The translations under genes and the position numbers were made by a program. From Pyrinomonadaceae bacterium (GTDB taxonomy: Bacteria; Acidobacteriota; Blastocatellia; Pyrinomonadales; Pyrinomonadaceae): a stretch of 7,258 bases of DNA. The notes under the pieces were generated by a model. That model was given only the letters and a program-made list of their open reading frames with translations, did not search any database and was not told where the DNA came from. The stretch spans positions 1-7,258 of the forward strand of contig JACDAW010000067.1 in assembly GCA_013695245.1 (NCBI GenBank). Direction: 5' to 3'. Positions within the stretch are counted from its first letter, which is position 1; each line of letters begins with the position of its first letter. This document shows, one piece after another, positions 1-3,534 of the stretch.

Positions 1-148
1 AGAACCACAAATACACAGCCACGAGCGGCACTGCCCAAGGGAAGCTTGGGTAGTATCGCAGATTGGCTACAAAGATGATGTTACGCGGAATTGTCCCAGC
101 AATCATTACCAACATGCCGATGATTACAGCCTTAGCGATGACTCTCAA
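1..148 (-). CDS. CPBP-family intramembrane protease-like protein, N-terminal fragment (runs off the left edge)
   Basis: This minus-strand frame is open from a TTG at 148-146 to the window edge and gives 49 residues. It begins MRVIAKAVIIGMLVMIAG, a hydrophobic first membrane helix, followed by a short loop with NLRYYPSFPW and the start of a second helix (AVPLVAVYLWF). The phrase around PWAVPLVAVYLW is typical of the N-terminus of CPBP (Abi/CAAX-type) membrane metalloproteases. The catalytic Glu-Glu and His motifs would lie outside the window, so activity cannot be judged. A GGAGG ribosome binding site sits 8 nt before the TTG; an internal ATG at 115-113 has no such site. The gene starts 31 nt after the attC A core site and so is the next cassette gene. 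CPBP assignment is by pattern recognition on a short fragment. Confidence 0.6.
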   Translation of the reverse strand, partial: MRVIAKAVIIGMLVMIAGTIPRNIIFVANLRYYPSFPWAVPLVAVYLWF

Positions 149-179
149 GCGCCCTTCCTCCGTTCTCAGGGCGGATGCA

Positions 180-292
180 GCCGAACGCCGGACTTCAGCC
201 GCCACCCGCCATCAATACACAACGCGGAAAACACCCCGCAAGATTGATGAGAGGCAAGCTGGCGGGCAGTCTGCTCGAATGACTTGTTGCGC
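180..292 (-). repeat. attC site A
   Basis: Minus-strand reading: R'' GCGCAAC (292-286), 5-nt spacer AAGTC, L'' ATTCGAGC (280-273), then a variable middle, L' GCTGAAG (199-193), 6-nt spacer TCCGGC, and R' core GTTCGGC (186-180). L'' pairs with L' apart from one extra base. The middle has further pairing: 205-211 with 260-266, 210-216 with 243-249, and a GCGG/CCGC stem inside. R'' and R' each deviate at one base from RYYYAAC and GTTRRRY. The R''-spacer-L'' half is nearly identical to that of site B. Length is 113 bp. It follows the DUF1579-like gene by 56 nt. Confidence 0.72.
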
Positions 293-348
293 GCGGTGTT
301 GAGTTAAGAGAAATTCTTTATAATCGCTTCTCCGCTTTCAGATCACGG

Positions 349-804
349 TTACTTAACCTTAGTCGCGGTTGCCTTATATCCGCCGCCCGGATAAAACCAT
401 TCGACGTTCATCGTGTTACCGTCGTCGCTGAATGTGCCCTTCATATACCCGGAAGAGCCTTTCTTGTCCATCCAAATCGTTAAGCCTTCGTCGTCCATCT
501 CATAGACGTAATCAAGAGTCATCCCGTCCATAAAACTATAAACACGCGTTTTGATTTCCTTGCTCGGCTCTTCGCCGAATTTCTGCTCGTGTCCGATGAT
601 TTCAATTCCTTTAATCGGATGTCCGTCGCGCTCAAAATCAAAGCGTTGAATGAGGAAAAAACCGCCCTCCGTCCACTCAAAGGTGTTCGTTCCCTGCAAG
701 CCGCCAGACACTTTCCAAGTGCCAATAAGTTTCTCCAAACCTTTAAGGTCGGGATTTGGTTTAGGCGTTTGCCGTGCAGTTCGCGCGTTGTCGTTTCCTG
801 CCAT
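349..804 (-). CDS. DUF1579-like cassette protein
   Basis: This 151-residue soluble protein has no signal peptide or membrane segment. After a polar N-terminus (about 1-20) comes LEKLIGTWKVSG (23-34), then alternating strands: TFEWTEGGFFLIQRFDFERDG, IEIIGHE, TRVYSF, YVYEMDDEGLTIWM, GYMKGTFSDDGNTMNVEWFYPGGGYKATATKVK. A GTW motif near the start, a glycine after each strand pair and a closing basic strand are characteristic of the DUF1579/lipocalin-like beta-barrel family. These proteins may bind small hydrophobic ligands, but no reaction is known. The start at 804 has AAGGAG 8 nt upstream. It is a single gene between attC B and attC A, in cassette direction. A weak promoter may lie at 852-879. 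Family assignment is by fold pattern; function is unknown. Confidence 0.8.
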   Translation of the reverse strand: MAGNDNARTARQTPKPNPDLKGLEKLIGTWKVSGGLQGTNTFEWTEGGFFLIQRFDFERDGHPIKGIEIIGHEQKFGEEPSKEIKTRVYSFMDGMTLDYVYEMDDEGLTIWMDKKGSSGYMKGTFSDDGNTMNVEWFYPGGGYKATATKVK

Positions 805-851
805 GATTTATTCTCCTTCTGATTGATTTTCTCTTGAATGAGTTCAAAAAA

Positions 852-879
852 ATTAAACCACAAATGAGATCTGACGCAA
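852..879 (-). promoter_or_regulatory. Possible cassette-borne promoter for the DUF1579-like gene
   Basis: On the minus strand, TTGCGT (879-874) and TTTAAT (857-852) are 16 nt apart, between the attC B core site and the start codon at 804. The -10 box matches the sigma-70 consensus at 5 of 6 bases, the -35 box at only 3. The surrounding AT-rich stretch (841-870) would help opening. This is a weak call from base pattern alone. Confidence 0.3.
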
Positions 880-916
880 AACTTTGTTTCGCAACCGCGA
901 CGATTCAAAATGAAGC

Positions 917-1024
917 GCACAATGCTGGAATTGAGATGCGCGAGCGAAAGCCACATAAGCATAGCCGGAGGGAAGATTGATGATAAGCACGCAATCGAGC
1001 GTCATCTCGAATGACTTGTTGTGT
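917..1024 (-). repeat. attC site B
   Basis: This is the clearest attC of the four. Minus-strand reading: R'' ACACAAC (1024-1018), spacer AAGTC, L'' ATTCGAGATG (1012-1003), variable middle, L' CATCTCAAT (938-930), 6-nt spacer TCCAGC, R' ATTGTGC (923-917). L'' and L' pair over nine bases with a single extra C in L'' after ATT. That matches the extrahelical base that sets polarity in classical attC sites. The 5-nt and 6-nt spacers also match the classical geometry. R' begins ATT instead of GTT, which may weaken it. Length is 108 bp. It shares CAACAAGTCATTCGAG and, further in, TCATCAATCT with site A. Confidence 0.78.
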
Positions 1025-1043
1025 TGCGGTTGGAAAGGAAAAC

Positions 1044-1406
1044 ATGATGTACGAACTCTCTACTTTATATTTAGCCCGCGATCTATTAGATGTTCTGGAG
1101 GCATCCCCTCTCTCTGATGAAGATAAACGTAAAGCCATTGGGATTGCTCAATGGTGGGCAGGCAACGTCTATCGGGACAAAGACGATCACCGCCCGCGCG
1201 GAATCAGTTGGTGTCCAGAACGCCCCTACTCACGAGAATATCTTCAACAACTCGAAAAAAGCGAGAAGCAGCGTCTAGAGAAGACTGCTGAATCATGTGA
1301 GAGTTTTCGTCTTGAGCAGGAAACACGGCAATCCGAATGTGATGCAAAACATCATTCTGGAATGCTTGGAGCGCATGACGCGGCGAAACCTTCTCAGACT
1401 CTTTAG
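1044..1406 (+). CDS. Hypothetical 120-residue protein on the strand opposite to the cassette direction
   Basis: The start at 1044 (or the next codon, 1047) is chosen because GGAAAGGA ends 4 nt before it; a longer frame from 1011 would start inside attC B. The protein begins MMYELSTLYLARDLLDVLEASPLSDEDKRKAIGIAQWWAGNVYRDKDDHRPRG in outline: an N-terminal helix, an acidic turn, a Trp-Trp helix (about 32-42). A charged helix rich in Glu, Lys and Gln follows (about 64-85), then a low-complexity tail. No family is recognised. Codon use looks natural. Its last 203 nt overlap the 94-residue minus-strand gene (1204-1488) tail to tail. Either both are real, or the second half is a shadow and only one is expressed. 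The N-terminal half, 1044-1203, has no competing gene. Confidence 0.5.
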   Translation: MMYELSTLYLARDLLDVLEASPLSDEDKRKAIGIAQWWAGNVYRDKDDHRPRGISWCPERPYSREYLQQLEKSEKQRLEKTAESCESFRLEQETRQSECDAKHHSGMLGAHDAAKPSQTL

Positions 1407-1488
1407 CAATAATGTCAGCAAATAAATGTGCCAGCAACGCTTCATGCAAATTGCTATGAGCGTAAGCATTGATTAGGTGGTGATCCAT
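1204..1488 (-). CDS. Hypothetical 94-residue cassette protein
   Basis: The chosen start is the ATG at 1488 (MDHHLINAYAHS), which has GAAAGG about 7 nt upstream. The frame is open back to 1743, but that extension crosses the attC core and the IS110 leader and is not protein-like. The product is soluble and mostly helical: an N-terminal helix with several His residues (about 2-30), a second helix around HALQAFQNDVLHHI (about 40-54), and a third around DAASRFFRVVEDILVS (about 72-88). No family is recognised. It starts 33 nt after the attC C core site and runs in cassette direction, which supports it as the gene of this cassette. Its end is 179 nt short of attC B, an unusually long tail, filled by the opposing ORF at 1044. 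Confidence 0.6.
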   Translation of the reverse strand: MDHHLINAYAHSNLHEALLAHLFADIIAKESEKVSPRHALQAFQNDVLHHIRIAVFPAQDENSHMIQQSSLDAASRFFRVVEDILVSRGVLDTN

Positions 1489-1521
1489 GTTTTTGCCTTT
1501 CGATGTGACACAAGAGAAGCA

Positions 1522-1536
1522 ACCAAACGCCCGAAT
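1522..1536 (-). repeat. attC site C, core-site (R') end, cut by the insertion sequence
   Basis: Minus-strand reading: R' core GTTTGGT (1528-1522), one base off GTTRRRY, preceded by the 6-nt spacer TCGGGC (1534-1529) and the first two bases (AT) of L'. The insertion sequence begins directly after this AT. Joined to 2769-2863, the halves make a 110-bp attC whose ten-base L' (ATCTAACCCG on the plus strand) matches L'' (ATTCAACCCG on the minus strand) apart from two transitions. Confidence 0.65.
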
Positions 1537-1584
1537 TTGTATGTTGACTGATGTGGGCTGAAGCGGCAAGCTTGAGCCGACATC

Positions 1585-1735
1585 GGAGACCGGAGAAGCT
1601 GTGCCCGAATTATGACCACACAGAGTCAGTGGGTTAGTAAAGCTCCCGGTATCCAGCCTTGCAGCGCAACGAGGTCGGACAGTATCCAAAGCCGCTTCGC
1701 CTGAAGCTGAGCTTGCATCTGCAAGTTTGATCCTG
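1585..1735 (+). ncRNA. Predicted IS110 bridge RNA with readable target guides
   Basis: The leader folds into separate hairpins. Stem 1590-1593 plus 1597-1600 (CCGG, AGCT) pairs with 1641-1649 and closes a loop at 1601-1640. The loop's 5' side has GCCCGAAT (1603-1610), identical to the attC sequence left of the element (1529-1536). Its 3' side has GGGTTAG (1631-1637), the reverse complement of CTAACCC right of the element (2769-2775). That is the left/right target guide arrangement described for IS621-type bridge RNAs. Downstream, ACAGTAT (1679-1685) repeats the last 7 nt at the right end (2762-2768), as a left donor guide should. A possible stem (about 1653-1659 with 1704-1709) encloses it. 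I did not find a convincing right donor guide. RNA ends are estimated. Confidence 0.65.
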
Positions 1736-1769
1736 CGCCGCAACTTATTATCTCAAGGAGTTCATCACC

Positions 1770-2753
1770 ATGACTTTACCCGTCCTTGGCATCGACATCG
1801 CAAAACTGAAGTTCAATGCGTGTCTCATCAATCAAAGCGGTAAACTACGCCATAAAGTCTTCGCCAACACTTCGACAGGCTTCGAGCAACTGCGTGAGTG
1901 GCTGGCAAAGCAAGGCATCGAGCAACTCCACGCCTGTTTGGAAGCCACTGGCACTTACGGCGAATCGCTCGCACTCTTTCTCTATCAGGCGGGTCACACC
2001 ATGAGCGTGGTTAACCCGGCAGCCGTTAAAGCCTTCGCCGGGAGCCGCCTCTCACGAACGAAAACAGACCGTGTGGATGCTGAACTGATTGCCCGCTTTT
2101 GCTTCGCACAGGTACCACCTGCATGGTCGCCTCTGCCTAAAGAAGTACGCGAATTACAGGCACTTGTGCGTCGTCTCGAAGCTCTGACCGAGATGCGAGT
2201 GGCTGAGGAGAATCGTCTGGAAGCCGGAATCACGGTCGAAGCTGTCAAAGCATCGGTTGAAGAGTTGATCGCGCATCTTTCAGCGCAGATCAAGCACACC
2301 GAAAAGCTTATCCGCGCACATATCAACACTCATCCCGCACTGCTTGAGCAAAGCCAATTACTTGATTCCATTCCCGGCATCGCACAGACGACAGCGGCAA
2401 TCATCCTTTCCGAGATTACAGACATCACGCAATACAAGAGCGCACGGCAAGTCGCGGCTTACGCCGGGTTAGTGCCACGCGAACGCAAGTCGGGAAGTTC
2501 AGTTCGTGGGCGCACGCGGCTGTCAAAGATCGGCAACGCTCGATTACGTCGTGCACTCTACTTCCCAGCAGTAACAGCCCTGCGATGCAGTCGCTTCTTT
2601 CAGATCTGGGCAAAGGGACTACAAGAGCGTGGGAAGTGCAAGATGAGTGTCATCGGTGCCGCGATGAGAAAGCTGATTCATCTTGCTTACGGTGTGTTGA
2701 AGACTGGAAAGCCCTTTGATCCTGAATGGACAAGAGAAGCACAAAACGCTTGA
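1770..2753 (+). CDS. IS110-family transposase (DEDD recombinase)
   Basis: This 327-residue, apparently intact protein has two domains. The N-terminal RuvC-like domain begins VLGIDIAKLKF with acidic residues D9, E58 (CLEATGTYG), D100 and D103 (TKTDRVDAELIARF), the DEDD set of the family. A linker helix region follows (about 122-195). Then comes the C-terminal Transposase_20 domain with the helix-hairpin-helix DSIPGIAQTTAAIILSEI (199-216), AAYAGLVPRERKSGSSVRGRTRLSKIGNARLRRALY (229-264) and the conserved serine in the S241-S244 stretch. In this family the protein works with a bridge RNA to join the element's circular form to a target without terminal repeats. AAGGAG lies 9 nt before the ATG. The length is normal to slightly short. 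No frameshift or missing catalytic residue is seen, so it may be active. Confidence 0.93.
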   Translation: MTLPVLGIDIAKLKFNACLINQSGKLRHKVFANTSTGFEQLREWLAKQGIEQLHACLEATGTYGESLALFLYQAGHTMSVVNPAAVKAFAGSRLSRTKTDRVDAELIARFCFAQVPPAWSPLPKEVRELQALVRRLEALTEMRVAEENRLEAGITVEAVKASVEELIAHLSAQIKHTEKLIRAHINTHPALLEQSQLLDSIPGIAQTTAAIILSEITDITQYKSARQVAAYAGLVPRERKSGSSVRGRTRLSKIGNARLRRALYFPAVTALRCSRFFQIWAKGLQERGKCKMSVIGAAMRKLIHLAYGVLKTGKPFDPEWTREAQNA

Positions 2754-2768
2754 CTCGCAACACAGTAT
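2750..2768 (+). promoter_or_regulatory. Possible outward -35 box at the IS right end (junction promoter in the circle)
   Basis: TTGACT (2750-2755) overlaps the transposase stop codon. If the ends join as a circle, it comes to lie 16 nt from TATGTT (1540-1545) at the left end and could drive the bridge RNA and transposase. Such junction promoters are known in IS110-family elements. Here it is inferred from box sequence and spacing only. Confidence 0.35.
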
Positions 2769-2863
2769 CTAACCCGCGCCGCGCGAGCAGCTTTCAATTT
2801 ACATCGAAGGAGGAATCATGAGAAATATGCTATCGAGGCGTCGGGTTGAATGAGTTGTTCAAC
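2769..2863 (-). repeat. attC site C, R''/L'' end, cut by the insertion sequence
   Basis: Minus-strand reading: R'' GTTGAAC (2863-2857), spacer AACTC, L'' ATTCAACCCG (2851-2842) followed by ACGCC. The plus-strand segment 2769-2780 (CTAACCCGCGCC) is the interrupted L' arm, and it pairs with 2837-2851. The hairpin middle (2781-2836) is poorly structured. It contains a strong plus-strand ribosome-binding-like AAGGAGG (2808-2814), with no gene behind it beyond 11 codons. It follows the GrlR-like gene by 50 nt. Confidence 0.65.
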
Positions 2864-2913
2864 AGCGTGTTGATGTTAACCTCTCAAGCTACGCAAACAA
2901 TCCCAAGACACGA

Positions 2914-3279
2914 TCACACACTTGCTCTGTTACATATCAGTACAATCTTTTGCGAAGGGTTTCCCACAATAAATCCCGCCATTGAAAAATGATTCGGGCT
3001 TCTATATTCACCTTCGAGATTGAGAATGAATTGCCCCGCTACATCATCAAATATAGGTTCTGCATCAGACTGGTAAGGTGTTGCTACAATCAAAGCTTTG
3101 ATAGTTTCATCGTTAAGCGAATATTCTCCAGAAAATTCATAGCCAAACGGGTCTCTGCCTGAGACCTTTCCACTATCGAGGATAACTTTTGCAACTTCGT
3201 CCGCATCTCCCTCTTCAGTGGTGAAAGGAGGTTGCTGCCTGACCACATACCGCACATTCCATGTACCATCTATTTCCAT
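2914..3279 (-). CDS. GrlR-like small cassette protein
   Basis: The 121-residue product starts at the ATG at 3279, which has AAAGGAG about 7 nt upstream; the frame stays open to 3366, but an ATG there has no ribosome binding site and lies beside a palindrome. It begins MEIDGTWNVRYVV, then has VILDSGKVSGRDPFGYEFSGEYSLNDETIKALI (32-64) and FILNLEGEYRSPNHFSMAGFI (84-104). The run G-x-(V/I)-x-G-x-D-x-x-(F/Y)-x-Y/F-x-G-x-Y, followed by an acidic turn and a strand of small hydrophobics, resembles the GrlR-like family of small beta-barrels, named after an enterobacterial secretion regulator. Most environmental members have no known role, and no secretion genes are nearby. It lies between attC D and attC C in cassette direction, in an AT-rich segment with its own likely promoter. 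Confidence 0.72.
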   Translation of the reverse strand: MEIDGTWNVRYVVRQQPPFTTEEGDADEVAKVILDSGKVSGRDPFGYEFSGEYSLNDETIKALIVATPYQSDAEPIFDDVAGQFILNLEGEYRSPNHFSMAGFIVGNPSQKIVLICNRASV

Positions 3280-3298
3280 AAATAATCTCCTTTCTAAG

Positions 3299-3304
3299 AT
3301 TATA
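3299..3304 (-). promoter_or_regulatory. Likely -10 box upstream of the GrlR-like gene
   Basis: A perfect TATAAT on the minus strand lies 19 nt before the start codon at 3279, leaving just room for a short leader with its AAAGGAG site. A poor -35 (TTCGGT) lies 18 nt further up. A second perfect TATAAT (3380-3375) lies upstream of the 3333-3360 palindrome. Both are inside the cassette, so the gene is probably expressed from its own promoter. Confidence 0.4.
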
Positions 3305-3332
3305 CTTAAGCCTAGGCGAGACACCGAACTAA

Positions 3333-3360
3333 TATTATGCCGCACTTTTGCGGCATAATA
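3333..3360. repeat. Perfect 12-bp inverted repeat with 4-nt loop upstream of the GrlR-like gene
   Basis: TATTATGCCGCA (3333-3344) and its exact reverse complement (3349-3360) flank CTTT. The repeat lies between two TATAAT boxes, about 54 nt before the start codon at 3279. Neither side has the T-run of an intrinsic terminator. It could be an operator for a dimeric regulator or a leader hairpin. Confidence 0.6.
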
Positions 3361-3403
3361 CGTCATGATTTGGGATTATACTGCAGTTTATAAAGTAACT
3401 TTG

Positions 3404-3499
3404 GACTAACCGCTATGCTTCCAAGTTGAGATTATTTGCGGGCGCCAGCCGCGATATTCTCGCGCAACCGGCACCCGCAAGGGTAGATGGTTGTTAGCC
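3404..3499 (-). repeat. attC site D (first site after the protease gene)
   Basis: Minus-strand reading: R'' GGCTAAC (3499-3493), spacer AACCA, L'' TCTACCC (3487-3481), a long central hairpin (3480-3436), L' about GGAAGC (3422-3417), spacer ATAGCG, R' GTTAGTC (3410-3404). The outer boxes pair at 6 of 7 positions. Each is one base off RYYYAAC and GTTRRRY. L''/L' pairing is weaker than in sites A-C, so the call is less certain. It begins 35 nt after the stop codon of the protease gene. Confidence 0.6.
3436..3480 (-). other. Strong hairpin, 18-bp stem and 9-nt loop, inside attC D
   Basis: 3436-3453 pairs with 3463-3480. Fourteen pairs are Watson-Crick. The other four positions (3443/3473, 3447/3469, 3449/3467, 3450/3466) are C-A or A-C on the plus strand but G-T on the minus strand, so minus-strand DNA or RNA folds perfectly. 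It may act as the attC variable stem and also protect or end the protease mRNA. No T-run follows, so it is not a clear intrinsic terminator. Confidence 0.6.
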
Positions 3500-3534
3500 G
3501 TCCGGTTCGTCCAGACAGCGCAGTGATACGGCCG

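Larger units (their letters stand above)
1537..2768 (+). mobile_element. IS110-family insertion sequence (IS110-group layout) inserted in attC C
   Basis: The element is about 1232 bp with one intact transposase gene, about 233 nt of leader before it and 15 nt after its stop. There are no terminal inverted repeats, as expected for IS110. Ends were placed by rebuilding the interrupted attC. On the left, attC sequence GCCCGA is followed by AT (1535-1536); on the right, AT (2767-2768) is followed by CTAACCC, which completes the L' box. AT is therefore the probable shared core dinucleotide, and the boundaries could shift by 1-2 nt. A long leader with a structured RNA and a very short right end is the layout of the IS110 group; IS1111-group elements carry the RNA downstream of the transposase. 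The element lies opposite to the cassette direction. Confidence 0.8.
1..3499 (-). mobile_element. Integron-type gene cassette array without visible integrase (CALIN), partial
   Basis: Four attC-like sites (180-292, 917-1024, 1522-1536 joined to 2769-2863, and 3404-3499) separate short single-gene units, which is the layout of integron cassettes. Read on the minus strand, each unit starts just after an attC core site, carries a gene in the same direction (CPBP-like, DUF1579-like, a 94-residue unknown, GrlR-like), and ends in the next attC. Gaps from core site to start codon are about 31, 112, 33 and 124 nt. The cassette genes are unrelated to one another and small, as is usual. No tyrosine integrase (intI) or attI can be seen, so the array is integrase-less within this window, though intI may lie outside it. 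The array continues past the left edge. Polarity is inferred from box sequences and spacer lengths. Confidence 0.75.

Noticed and set aside
63..302. Plus-strand ORF of 79 residues
   Set aside because: It is antisense to the CPBP-like start and runs through attC A; the composition is not protein-like and there is no good ribosome binding site.
1530..1553. A continued left arm of attC C in 1541-1553 pairing with 2839-2851
   Set aside because: Partial wobble pairing is possible, but CTAACCCGCGCC at 2769-2780 pairs much better and gives an attC of normal length plus matching bridge RNA guides.
1489..1743. N-terminal extension of the 94-residue minus-strand gene to 179 residues
   Set aside because: The extension reads through the attC core and the IS110 leader RNA; the ATG at 1488 has its own ribosome binding site.
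2818..2853. Eleven-codon ORF with a strong AAGGAGG site on the plus strand (MRNMLSRRRVE)
   Set aside because: It lies within the attC C loop and L'' arm, opposite to the cassette direction; no gene follows, so it is most likely incidental.
3279..3366. Longer form of the GrlR-like protein starting at 3366
   Set aside because: No ribosome binding site; the extra 29 residues are encoded by the palindrome and promoter-like sequence.
180..3499. Reading the attC sites in the plus-strand direction
   Set aside because: The boxes are nearly symmetric, so this was considered. The 5-nt spacer with AACAA after R'', the 6-nt spacer before R', the extra L'' base in site B and the gene direction all favour the minus strand.
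1..3499. CRISPR array as the explanation for the repeats
   Set aside because: Repeats are long, diverged in the middle, far apart and separated by genes; there are no regular short spacers.
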